Source: Pseudomonadota bacterium
GTDB lineage: Bacteria; Pseudomonadota; Gammaproteobacteria; Steroidobacterales; Steroidobacteraceae
Assembly: GCA_016720075.1 (NCBI GenBank)
Contig: JADJXW010000001.1
Coordinates: 62,001-126,000, forward strand
Reading direction: 5' to 3'
DNA length: 64,000 nt
Below are positions 43,409 to 50,729 of the stretch, piece after piece. The notes under the pieces are model-generated. The model made no database searches and was not told the DNA's origin. It saw nothing but the letters and a program-made list of their open reading frames with translations. Each line of letters opens with the position of its first letter. The stretch's first letter is position 1. The translations under genes were made by a program, and so were the position numbers.

Positions 43409-43494
43409 ACCTAACGACCTAGTTGAGCGGCCGCGCGCCGGCGCACATGACAGGGCAGTTTATCGTTCACGGCCGCTCCAACGACGGGTTAGAG
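43409..43494 (-). repeat. attC site
   Basis: ACCTAAC ... GTTAGAG, consensus. Encodes the SNPSLERP end of the 43467 gene. Confidence 0.93.
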
Positions 43495-43841
43495 TGCAAC
43501 TGCTGTTGGGTAGATGCTTCCACCTTTTGTTCAACTATTCTGCCAGCGATGACGGCGAGCAGTAACCCTACCCACGCTATCGTCTGCCAGCCGCCGAGGC
43601 TGCCGACCGATTTGCGGAAGGCGTAGCTGAAGAGAGCGCCGCAAAGTCCGATCCCGACGCAGAGACCCTCGGCCCAAATGAAGGCTGTGTGGTTTGTCGC
43701 GTACAGATAGCCCCAGTCAGGTGAGCCTGGAAAACCCTGAGGGCCAGCCTGCTTGGCTCCGAGCCAACCGTAGAGAAATAGGACGTACAGCGCCAGCGCG
43801 GCTACCTCGACTACGACTAGGAGTACTGCGGCGCGTTTCAT
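43467..43841 (-). CDS. Cassette membrane protein ending in the attC-encoded tail
   Basis: 124 residues. Hydrophobic segments AAVLLVVVEVAALALYVLFLY, AEGLCVGIGLCGALFSYAF and IAWVGLLLAVIAGRIV. The frame runs into the attC and stops after SNPSLERP. The ATG lies four bases after the preceding attC boundary; an AGGT in that attC is at ribosome-site distance. Unknown function. Confidence 0.72.
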   Translation of the reverse strand: MKRAAVLLVVVEVAALALYVLFLYGWLGAKQAGPQGFPGSPDWGYLYATNHTAFIWAEGLCVGIGLCGALFSYAFRKSVGSLGGWQTIAWVGLLLAVIAGRIVEQKVEASTQQQLHSNPSLERP

Positions 43842-43844
43842 GCA

Positions 43845-43930
43845 CTCTAACGACCTAGTTGAGCGGCCGCGCGCCGGCGCACATGACAGGGCACTTTATC
43901 GTTCACGGCCGCTCCAACGACGGGTTAGAG
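43845..43930 (-). repeat. attC site
   Basis: CTCTAAC ... GTTAGAG, consensus arms, loop as at 42475. Holds the TAA of the 43925 frame. Confidence 0.93.
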
Positions 43931-44083
43931 CGCACATTCGTCGCGCTCAGACACGTAGATCCCCTTAGATGTCGCCCGCGCTGAATCCCAGCGCCAGAAA
44001 GCGCAATCAATCGGCAGATAACCCCAACCATTCGCAATGGAGATCTCCTGCACATTGCCGGTCGGTACCAAGAGTCGCCTCAC
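43925..44083 (-). CDS. Small cassette reading frame 2, 52 residues
   Basis: Begins GTG overlapping the stop of the preceding small frame (GTGA) and ends with TAA in the attC. Sequence features include NVQEISIANGWGYLPIDCAFW. No own stop before the attC. Either a second gene of a two-gene cassette or the second half of a protein broken by a one-base error; the GTGA overlap is also what a simple frameshift could produce by chance. Confidence 0.45.
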   Translation of the reverse strand: MRRLLVPTGNVQEISIANGWGYLPIDCAFWRWDSARATSKGIYVSERDECAL

Positions 44084-44226
44084 GTGACGGATGTCCGGTC
44101 GAGCAAGGGCAGCTGGATGTCCGCTAAGGCGCGGCGGCTATCACCATAAATGCCATCGTCGTCTCCACTCTCGACGCGGGCCTGCAGAATCGCAAGTAGT
44201 GCGCGGACGTCGGCATCAACGTTCAT
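44080..44226 (-). CDS. Small cassette reading frame 1, 48 residues
   Basis: MNVDADVRALLAILQARVES then an acidic GDDDGIYGDS turn and RRALADIQLPLL, mostly helical and soluble. It starts 50 bp from the attC boundary, close to the middle of the cassette. No family recognised. See the overlapping downstream frame. Confidence 0.45.
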   Translation of the reverse strand: MNVDADVRALLAILQARVESGDDDGIYGDSRRALADIQLPLLDRTSVT

Positions 44227-44274
44227 GCCGACCCGCCAGAAATCTTGCGGTGCATCTCATGGTGGCCTAACGAC

Positions 44275-44349
44275 CTAGTTGAGCGGCCGCACGCCGGCGC
44301 CATGACAGGGCAGTTTATCGTTCACGGCCGCTCCAACGACGGGTTAGGT
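44275..44349 (-). repeat. Short attC site (75 bp)
   Basis: GCCTAAC ... GTTAGGT with consensus arms; the loop lacks about ten bases (GGCGCCATGACAGGGCAG). Confidence 0.93.
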
Positions 44350-44395
44350 GACGATGCACCCTGAGCGTAGCGAGCGCGCGCAGACGAGACCATGG

Positions 44396-44599
44396 TTACC
44401 TCTGACGGGAAAGGCGCGACGCTTTGATGTTCCGCCACACCAGAACGGCGATGGGAGGAAGGGCTGCACCTACAAAGCCGATTGCGAACCCTGTGAATCC
44501 CAGTACGGGCTGACCGGCTACATAAATGGCGGGCAGGCCGAAGCCTGCAGCAACTGCGCAGATTCCAATGAGCACCGACAGTAGTACGGCCGCACGCAT
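44396..44599 (-). CDS. Small cassette membrane protein
   Basis: 67 residues, two helices (AAVLLSVLIGICAVAAGFGLP and LGFTGFAIGFVGAALPPIAVLVW) joined by a short loop, ending in basic KASRLSRQR. Start about 60 bp from the attC boundary with no obvious ribosome site. Unknown function. Confidence 0.6.
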   Translation of the reverse strand: MRAAVLLSVLIGICAVAAGFGLPAIYVAGQPVLGFTGFAIGFVGAALPPIAVLVWRNIKASRLSRQR

Positions 44600-44658
44600 G
44601 GCTAGATGGCGTGTGCGATGAGGTTCTGAAAGGATCGTGGCACTGACACTTCAGAGTC

Positions 44659-44744
44659 ACCTAACGACCTAGTTGAGCGGCCGCGCGCTGAGGCCACGCT
44701 ATGAGCAGTTTATCGTTCACGGCCGCTCCAACGACGGGTTAGAC
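44659..44744 (-). repeat. attC site of the first cassette
   Basis: ACCTAAC ... GTTAGAC, consensus arms, loop of the CTGAGGCCACGCTATGAGCAG subtype. Contains the stop codon of the first cassette gene. Confidence 0.93.
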
Positions 44745-45200
44745 ATGAACACGCGAGTCCTTTACCCGATCCCTCGGTAGTCGATCAGATATCGCGGCAA
44801 TGAGCTGCTCCATTCCTTCGTAGCCATAGAAGGGACTGCCAGACACTCCTGAGGCCTTCAAAGTGAAGCTTGGCCCCGCGAAGAGATTGCGACGAACCCG
44901 AAGTGATTCGATGGCTGCGTAAGGAATTCGTTGCTCCAGAGCGCCGTCCCGAAGAAGTATCGCGTCCTCCGTAAGTGTAAGGGAGTGGATCGCAGCATTA
45001 CCCACGGCCTGCTTGTAGTTGCGCCCAAAGAAGAAGACGCCCAGTGCCACTACAACAAGTATCGCAAATACCGCCGAGTACCCTGCGCCCTCCCTGTACC
45101 ACTTAACGGACATGTACACGAGGACGGCCAACGTCATGCCGACCGACAAAAGCAATTGCCGGCGAGCGAGCCCTTCGGAAAGGCGATACGTATCTTTCAT
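44739..45200 (-). CDS. First cassette: membrane protein with PH-like domain
   Basis: 153 residues. Two adjacent helices (LLLSVGMTLAVLVYMSVKWY, YSAVFAILVVVALGVFFFG) are followed by a bacterial PH-like beta domain (HSLTLTEDAILLRDGALEQRIPYAAIESLRVRR) and a helix (GMEQLIAAISDRL). The ATG immediately follows the attI core GTTAGAC, and the TAA lies in the attC. As the cassette next to intI it is the most recently inserted and should be the best expressed. Confidence 0.75.
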   Translation of the reverse strand: MKDTYRLSEGLARRQLLLSVGMTLAVLVYMSVKWYREGAGYSAVFAILVVVALGVFFFGRNYKQAVGNAAIHSLTLTEDAILLRDGALEQRIPYAAIESLRVRRNLFAGPSFTLKASGVSGSPFYGYEGMEQLIAAISDRLPRDRVKDSRVHV

Positions 45201-45262
45201 GTCTAACGTGATTTATCAGTGCGATTCATGGTGAATAACTTAGCATTCTGGTGAATAACCTG
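45201..45262 (-). other. attI region: core site and a pair of direct repeats
   Basis: The core GTTAGAC (read on the minus strand) forms the border with the first cassette. Within 60 bp towards intI, TGGTGAATAAC occurs twice, the copies starting 20 bp apart (45229 and 45249). In class 1 integrons attI carries two direct integrase-binding repeats next to the core; these may be their counterpart. No arm-type inverted structure is present, as expected of attI. Confidence 0.75.
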
Positions 45263-45384
45263 TGCTGCGGGAGGGGCGTAAGCCTCACAGAATCACGGCT
45301 TTATGTCCGTGGACTGTCCATATGCACAGGTATAACCGGCCGAGCGCTGAGAATCATGCCCCAGCAGGCACTTCTACCTCCCGC

Positions 45385-46383
45385 ATGGCGCCACGCCTGC
45401 TCGATCAGATGCGCGAGCGCATCCGATACAAGCACTACAGCCTGCGCACCGAAAAGGCCTACCTCTTCTGGGTGCGCCGCTTCATTCGCTTCCACGCCCT
45501 GCGGCATCCCCGCACCATGGGTGCGCGGGAAGTGGAGCTCTACCTCACCCATCTCGCCACGGTGGCTAAGGTGTCTGCTTCCACCCATAAGCAGGCTCTG
45601 GCGGCCATCGTCTTTCTTTATAGGGAAGTTCTGGGCGCAAATCTCCCCTGGATGGGGGAAATCGGTCGCCCGAAGACAAGCCAGCATGTGCCCATCGTGC
45701 TCTCCCGCGACGAGGTTGCCTCGCTGCTGGCGTGTGTGGCGCCTGAACATTGGCTGCTCTGTTCGCTGCTATACGGAGCGGGCCTGCGCTTGCAGGAAGG
45801 GCTCACCCTGCGTGTAAAAGACGTCGACTTCTCTCGCCGCGTGATCTACGTCCGGGATGGCAAGGGGGCGAAAGACCGTGTGGTCATGCTTCCGGCGCCG
45901 CTCGAATCGGCACTTCGCGCCCAGGTCGATATCTCGCGCCGGCTCTGGTGCGAAGATCGTGCCGCATCCGTGGCCGGTGTCGAGGTGCCGTTTGCGCTGG
46001 AACGAAAGCTCAAGCGGGCGGCCGAGTCGTTCTCCTGGCACTGGCTGTTTCCCTCGGCAATGCTCCACCATGATGTGCGCACGCGGATACTTCGCCGTCC
46101 CTTCCAGTATCCGCAGACCGTCGCGCGCGCGCTGCGCGAGGCAGTGCGCCTCGCGGGCATCACCAAGCGCGTGACTGCGCACACCCTGCGGCACTCGTTC
46201 GCAACGCACCTGCTCGATTCAGGCGTGGATATTCGCCGTGTGCAGGAGCTTCTGGGTCACTCCGACGTGAGCACGACCATGATCTACACGCATGTGCTGT
46301 CGTCTTCGGCGGCGGGGCTGAAGAGTCCAATGGAACTGCTGCCGCCGCCCGCCATACTGCCCAGGCGCGATCTTCGTCGGTGA
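45385..46383 (+). CDS. intI: Integron integrase
   Basis: 332 residues from the ATG at MAPRLLDQMRERI; an in-frame ATG 63 bp earlier would add 21 residues. Tyrosine recombinase residues are all visible: Arg in LLYGAGLRLQE, Lys in GKGAKDR, His-x-x-Arg in HTLRHSFATHLLDSG, His in LLGHSDVSTT and the nucleophile Tyr in MIYTHV. Between the second and third boxes is the insertion unique to IntI (ALERKLKRAAESFSWHWLFPS). It recombines attI and attC sites, the latter as folded single strands. It is transcribed away from the cassettes and ends two bases from the convergent ubiB. Confidence 0.96.
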   Translation: MAPRLLDQMRERIRYKHYSLRTEKAYLFWVRRFIRFHALRHPRTMGAREVELYLTHLATVAKVSASTHKQALAAIVFLYREVLGANLPWMGEIGRPKTSQHVPIVLSRDEVASLLACVAPEHWLLCSLLYGAGLRLQEGLTLRVKDVDFSRRVIYVRDGKGAKDRVVMLPAPLESALRAQVDISRRLWCEDRAASVAGVEVPFALERKLKRAAESFSWHWLFPSAMLHHDVRTRILRRPFQYPQTVARALREAVRLAGITKRVTAHTLRHSFATHLLDSGVDIRRVQELLGHSDVSTTMIYTHVLSSSAAGLKSPMELLPPPAILPRRDLRR

Positions 46384-46385
46384 GT

Positions 46386-48029
46386 TCAGCCGCGGCGTGA
46401 AAGCATGCTGCCCAACAGCCATGTGGCGCCGGCGCCCGCAATTGTCCACCCCAGCACGCCCGGCACCCGCTCCACCCCCAGCGCCACCACGCCGGCCAGC
46501 AGCACCAGCGCTGGCGCAATGTGCGCAGCGCCTCCACCCGCCCGTGCTTCGGCCTCGCGCCGGTGCGCATCGCTGGCAAACGCCGCCTGCGAAGGCTTCG
46601 GCTGTGCCGCGGCCACCAGGTGCTGTCGCACCGCATCGGGCGCCGCCTCGATGGCCTCCAGCAGCTCCGGCATCTTCTTCCACAGCCGCTTGGCCACATT
46701 GAGGGGATGATGCTTCTCGCGCATCCACTCGCGCAGGATGGGGCTGGCGGTCTTCCAGATATCCAGTTCCGGATAAAGCTGCCTGCCCAGGCCTTCGATG
46801 TTGAACTGCGTCTTCTGCAACAGGATCAGCTGCGGCTGGATGCGCGCATCGAATCGCCGCAGCGTCTCGAACAGCCGCAGCAGCACGGTGGCGAAGGAAA
46901 TATCCTTCAGCGGCTTGTCGAAGATCGGCTCGCAGATCGTGCGCACCGCGTTTTCCATCTCGCTGACACTGATGTCATGCGGCACCCAGCCGGAATCCAC
47001 GTGCAGCGTGGCCACGCGCCGGTAGTCCCGATCGAAAACGGCCAGGAAGTTCTGCGCCAGGTATTCCTGGTCGCGCGGGTCCAGCGTGCCGACGATGCCG
47101 AAATCCACCGCGGCGTAGCGCGGGTTCGCGGGGTCGTCGGGCAGCACGAAGATATTGCCGGGGTGCATGTCCGCGTGGAAGAAATTGTGGCGGAACACCT
47201 GCGTGAAGAAGATGGCCACGCCGTTCTCCGCCAGCACGCGGAAATCCACGCCCAGTGACTTCAGCTTCGCGATGTCACCGATGGGCACGCCATGGATGCG
47301 CTCCATCACCATCACGTTCGTGCGGCACAGGTCCCAGTGCACCTCGGGCACATGCAGCTTGGGGTCGCCGGCGAAGTTGCGCCTCAGCTGCGCGGCATTG
47401 GCCGCCTCGCGCATCAGGTCCAGCTCATCGAGGATGGTCTTCTCGTATTCTCGCACTACCTCCACGGGTCGCAGGCGGTTGCCCTCCGAAGACCATCGCG
47501 CCAGCATGCCTGCCAGTGCAAAAAGCACTTCGATGTCGCGCTGGATGATCTGGCGCATGCCCGGGCGCAGCACCTTCACGATCACCTCGCGGCCGTCGGC
47601 AAGCTCGGCGGCATGCACCTGCGCGATCGACGCTGCGGCCAGCGCCTGGGTCTCGAAGCGCCGGAAGTTCTGCTCGATCGGCGCGCCCAGCGCCTCGACG
47701 ATCAGCTGCCGCGCGGTGGCGCCTTCGAAGGGCGGCACCTGGTCCTGCAGCTTCACCAGCTCATCGGCGATGTCCGGCGGCAGCAGGTCGCGCCGCGTGG
47801 AGATGGCCTGGCCAAACTTCACGAACACCGGCCCCAGCTCCTGCAGCGCCACGCGCAGGCGCTCGCCGCGCGAGCCGTGCGCGCGGCCGTTGAACCACAG
47901 CCAGGGCGAGACCACGACAATCCACTTCAGGCGGCGCTCCAGCGACGTGCCGCGCAGGAACTCTGTCAGTCCGTAGTGATGAATGGCGCGGTGGATGCGG
48001 ACAAGCCGCGACATCACGCGAAGGTTCAA
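46386..48029 (-). CDS. ubiB: UbiB, ubiquinone biosynthesis ATPase-like protein
   Basis: 547 residues. Atypical protein-kinase-like fold with the KxGQ motif VFVKFGQAISTRRDLLP, the Ala-rich loop AAASIAQVHAAEL, the catalytic-type HADMHPGNIFVL and DFGIVG. Two C-terminal membrane segments (APALVLLAGVVALGVERV, LGWTIAGAGATWLLG) anchor it. Its ATG overlaps the ubiJ stop as ATGA. Known to support extraction or synthesis of coenzyme Q in the Ubi complex. Confidence 0.95.
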   Translation of the reverse strand: MNLRVMSRLVRIHRAIHHYGLTEFLRGTSLERRLKWIVVVSPWLWFNGRAHGSRGERLRVALQELGPVFVKFGQAISTRRDLLPPDIADELVKLQDQVPPFEGATARQLIVEALGAPIEQNFRRFETQALAAASIAQVHAAELADGREVIVKVLRPGMRQIIQRDIEVLFALAGMLARWSSEGNRLRPVEVVREYEKTILDELDLMREAANAAQLRRNFAGDPKLHVPEVHWDLCRTNVMVMERIHGVPIGDIAKLKSLGVDFRVLAENGVAIFFTQVFRHNFFHADMHPGNIFVLPDDPANPRYAAVDFGIVGTLDPRDQEYLAQNFLAVFDRDYRRVATLHVDSGWVPHDISVSEMENAVRTICEPIFDKPLKDISFATVLLRLFETLRRFDARIQPQLILLQKTQFNIEGLGRQLYPELDIWKTASPILREWMREKHHPLNVAKRLWKKMPELLEAIEAAPDAVRQHLVAAAQPKPSQAAFASDAHRREAEARAGGGAAHIAPALVLLAGVVALGVERVPGVLGWTIAGAGATWLLGSMLSRRG

Positions 48030-48622
48030 GATCTGTTCTCCGATTCCAGCGCATTCACGCGCGCGGCCACCCGATCCACCTGCTCGCGCAGCGCATCCAC
48101 GCCCTGCAGGTACGCCGAGGCCTCGGCGCGCGGCACCAGGTCGCCACTCTCGTGCGCAAGGTATTCCCCGACGTTCTGCGCCTGGGTGCGCGCCACGCTG
48201 CGGCCGTAGCCCATCACGCGGCGCACCAGCGAGGCCGCGCCATGCGCGGGCACATCGCCGATGAGCTGCGCCAGTTCCTCTTCCAGGTCTGGCCGCAGCA
48301 GCGCCATCAGTTCCTGGAACCGCTCCGCCACCTCGCCATCGCCGTCGAGTTTCACGTCACCGCGGCGGATCACATCCGCCGGCGCCTCGCGCGAAAGCGC
48401 CAGCAGCGCCAGCGGCGTTCCGCTGATCACCACGTCCGCGGCGCCTTCTGCATGCCGCGCGAGCACCAGCCGGCCGCCGTCCGCAGTCGCCCCGACGGTC
48501 CAGGGCGTGAACTTCACCTTCACCTGCAGGCGGCGCCCCTCGAGGGCGGCCAGCAGTTCGCGCGCGCGGGGAGACCCGGCCACATGCCGGTCCACCAGGG
48601 CCTGGATCCTCTCGGTGAGCAT
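48026..48622 (-). CDS. ubiJ: UbiJ, SCP2-domain accessory factor for ubiquinone biosynthesis
   Basis: 198 residues from the ATG that overlaps the ubiE stop (TGATG). The SCP2 lipid-binding domain (KVKFTPWTVGATADGGRLVL, ADVVISGTPLALLAL, RRGDVKLDGDGEVAERFQELM) is followed by helices including the conserved SVARTQAQNVGEYLAHES. It lies between ubiE and ubiB as in many gammaproteobacteria. Confidence 0.92.
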   Translation of the reverse strand: MLTERIQALVDRHVAGSPRARELLAALEGRRLQVKVKFTPWTVGATADGGRLVLARHAEGAADVVISGTPLALLALSREAPADVIRRGDVKLDGDGEVAERFQELMALLRPDLEEELAQLIGDVPAHGAASLVRRVMGYGRSVARTQAQNVGEYLAHESGDLVPRAEASAYLQGVDALREQVDRVAARVNALESENRS

Positions 48623-49379
48623 CAGTACACATTGCCCCGGTGCACGGCCACCACGCCGCCGGAGAGGTTCTGGTAGCTGCAGTCCTCCAGGCCCGCCTCC
48701 TTCATCATGCCGAGCAGGGTTTCCTGGTCGGGATGCTTGCGGATGGATTCGGCCAGGTACCGGTAGCTGGCGGCGTCGCCGGCACGATCTGCCCCAGCCG
48801 CGGCAGCACATGGAATGAATAGGCGTCGTACAGCGGCCGCAGGGCAGGGATGGCCAGCTGCGAGAACTCCAGGATGATCAGCTGCCCGCCGGGCTTGAGC
48901 ATGCTGCGCATCGATCGCAGCGCGGCGGCTTTGTCGGTGACATTGCGCAGCCCGAAACCGATGGTCACGCAGTCGAACTGGCTGGGGCGGAAGGGCAGGC
49001 ACTCGGCATTGGCCTGCACCACACGGGCGTTGGCCACGTGCCCGGCATCGATCAGCCGGTCGCGGCCGTTGCGCAGCATCTCGGCGTTGATGTCGGTGAG
49101 CACCACGAGGCCCGAAGGGCCCACCTGCTGCAGCATGCCCAGCGACAGATCACCCGTGCCGCCGGCCACATCCAGCGCGCGCTGGCCGGGCCGCAGTCGC
49201 GTGCACGACAGCGTGAAACGCTTCCACAGCCGATGCGTGCCGGCGGACATCAGGTCGTTCATCACGTCGTATCGATTCGCCACCGAATCGAACACGCCGC
49301 GCACGAGCTGCGCCTTCTCGCCCCACGCGACTTTCTCGAAGCCGAAATCCGTGTCTTTCTGTTCGCCGTGCTGCGTCAT
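48622..49379 (-). CDS. ubiE: UbiE methyltransferase with one apparent frameshift
   Basis: C-methyltransferase of ubiquinone and menaquinone synthesis, about 252 residues after correction. SAM motif ALDVAGGTGDLSLGML, the VTIGFGLRNVTDKA block and LRPLYDAYSFHVLPRLGQIV are standard; the family continues with AGDAASYRYLAESIRKHPDQ, which is present but in the next frame. One G is missing near 48780 (GTGCCGG for GTGGCCGG). Since the gene is widely conserved and the downstream part is intact, a sequencing error is likeliest. First gene of ubiE-ubiJ-ubiB. Confidence 0.9.
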
Positions 49380-49439
49380 GCTTGTCCTGCAAATCCCTGT
49401 GTCCGGCCCAATAAACGCTGCCGGGGCAATCGAAATCTA

Positions 49440-49615
49440 AACGATACGCTGCGTTTCGGCACGATCGTTGCTTATGCGCCAAACCTGTTGCTCAAAAGGC
49501 TGGCATTCCACTGATAGCTGGCGCATGATCGGCCCCGGTTCGGCGCTGGGAAAGCCCGGACCAATGGGGGTCTTGTCAAAGTTCGGCCGGAGTTTTACTC
49601 CGGCCTTTCTTTTTT
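49440..49615 (+). ncRNA. Candidate small RNA or untranslated leader upstream of the bTHX gene
   Basis: The 350-bp gap between ubiE and the bTHX gene contains no coding frame I can support, but ends in a strong plus-strand terminator 120 bp before the bTHX start. That placement fits a small RNA or a regulated leader. Inverted segments are present (for example GGTTCGGCGCTGGGAAAGCCCGGACC). Its 5' end and promoter could not be fixed. Confidence 0.3.
49585..49615 (+). terminator. Rho-independent terminator
   Basis: Stem GGCCGGAG / CTCCGGCC with loop TTTTA, then TTTCTTTTTT. Strong on the plus strand only. There is no plus-strand coding gene upstream of it between ubiE and this point. Confidence 0.85.
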
Positions 49616-49731
49616 CCGGGGCTTGAAACCGCTTTCGCCCCCGGCCCTGTGCAAGCCATCCAGCGGGCATTGTGGACAGTCCCGCCGCCGGTGCATAGAC
49701 TGCGCCGCCTTCGAAAATTGTGGAGAGACTC

Positions 49732-49908
49732 GTGGGAAAAGGTGATCGCAGAACCCGTCGCGGCAAGATCTACGCTGGATCGTTCGGCAAGACGCGCCCG
49801 AAGGACCCTAAAGCCGGCAAGAAGCCTGCCGCCGCCCGTACCACGGCCGCCAAGCCCGCCGCTAAGCCTGCTGCCCGCCCGGCTGCCGCCAAGCGCGCCG
49901 CGAAGTAA
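49732..49908 (+). CDS. 30S ribosomal protein bTHX family
   Basis: 58 residues from a GTG with GGAGAG eight bases upstream. The N-terminal 24 residues (GKGDRRTRRGKIYAGSFGK and following TRPK) are the THX signature, a short basic peptide buried in the head of the small subunit. A repetitive Ala/Lys/Pro tail (KPAAKPAARPAAAKRAAK) extends it, as in many proteobacteria. Confidence 0.9.
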   Translation: MGKGDRRTRRGKIYAGSFGKTRPKDPKAGKKPAAARTTAAKPAAKPAARPAAAKRAAK

Positions 49909-49960
49909 GTCCGTCCCGGCCCGGGCTTCTGCCTGGGCCCCGGTCGCGCTATTGAACGCG

Positions 49961-50576
49961 CTACCAGCCTGAAGGTTTCCTGATCGTAGTCCCGGGAATC
50001 GGGCTGGGAAGCTGGCTGTCGCGAAGCATCCAGGTCCGTACGGGCCTGATGAAATCCGCATGCTGTCGAAGCTGCTGCGAGGTCTTTCGCAGTGGTGCAC
50101 CCGGGGTGACGAGGCCCACCAGCTTGTGGCGCGCCTTTGCCAGCCTCAGCGCCTCCGCCAGATCCGAATCATTGGATACGACCAGCGGACAGTGCGGCGT
50201 CCCGGCGGGGGGCGGGCGGGGGGGGGGGGGCGGGGTTTTCGCCCGGCCCCTTCCCTTTTTTTTCCCGGGCCCCCGGGGGGGGGGGGGGGGGGTGGGGGTT
50301 TTTCCTGGGGGGCCGGCGCGCGGGGGGGGCGGCGGGGGCCCCCCCCGGGGCCTTCCGTAGCGCCCTGAGGTATGCATCCTGGTGGATGCTGGCGTGAGCG
50401 TTGGTGGTCGAGGGTTGGATTCTCGCGGTGAAGTATCGAATCCTGAGCAGTTCGTTCTGTTTGCCCAGCACCCGCGCGAACAGCGCGGCGGGATCAAGCC
50501 ACTTGAAGGCGGTTCCACGGACTTCCCCATAGTAGAAGTTGAAACCGTCCACATAGACGATCGTGCGATGGGGCAT
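49961..50576 (-). CDS. NYN-domain (PIN-like) protein with corrupted centre
   Basis: The N-terminal part (HRTIVYVDGFNFYYGEVRG, ELLRIRYFTARIQPS, HQDAYLRAL) and the C-terminal part (LVVSNDSDLAEALRLAKARH, LVGLVTPGAPLRKTSQQL) match bacterial NYN proteins, PIN-like nucleases, with the Asp of YVDGFN and of NDSDLAE as metal ligands. They lie in different frames, separated by about 150 bp of G and C runs in place of the roughly 60 residues normally found there. The intact gene probably exists in the organism. Confidence 0.75.
50203..50355. other. Anomalous G/C homopolymer tract
   Basis: Runs of up to 19 consecutive G with interspersed CCCC, TTTT and CCCGGGCCCCC. It has no codon structure and replaces a conserved protein segment of similar length, so it looks like a base-calling or consensus failure rather than a natural repeat. 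Confidence 0.8.
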
Positions 50577-50592
50577 GGAAATACACTCCCGG

Positions 50593-50620
50593 AAAAAGCA
50601 AGGGCCTCCGAGGAGGCCCT
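50593..50620 (-). terminator. Terminator in front of the NYN gene, after hslVU
   Basis: On the minus strand AGGGCCTCC / GGAGGCCCT with a two-base loop followed by TGCTTTTT. It ends the hslV-hslU transcript about 110 bp after the hslU stop. Confidence 0.8.
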
Positions 50621-50729
50621 GCGCCCGACAGCCGAAGTCATCGGGGGAGTGACCGGGATTTTACCCCAGTCGGCGGAATCGAGTCACTGTGGCAGACAGC
50701 TCGAAACCACCCGCTTCTTGCAGATATCG

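Larger units (their letters stand above)
30780..46383. mobile_element. Sedentary chromosomal integron: intI, attI, 18 attC sites, 18 cassettes, three IS481 insertions
   Basis: A tyrosine recombinase with the IntI-specific insertion lies at the right end, and 18 sites of about 85 bp follow to the left, each beginning with YYYAAC and ending with GTTRRRY and containing inverted arms GCGGCCGC...GCGGCCGC. Between neighbouring sites lies one cassette each, almost all with a single minus-strand gene reading away from intI. The first cassette abuts a simple GTTAGAC core (attI). High similarity among attCs is typical of sedentary arrays in Xanthomonas, Pseudomonas and Vibrio. The array is interrupted by three IS elements and borders ubiB on the intI side. 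Confidence 0.95.

Noticed and set aside
30780..44744. The repeated 85-bp units as a CRISPR array
   Set aside because: Spacing varies from about 300 to 2000 bp, the intervals hold full genes, the repeats are longer than CRISPR repeats with complementary arms and YYYAAC/GTTRRRY ends, and an integron integrase lies next to them.
50049..50397. Several glycine-rich frames in the G/C homopolymer tract
   Set aside because: They are produced by the anomalous homopolymers and have no relation to a protein family.
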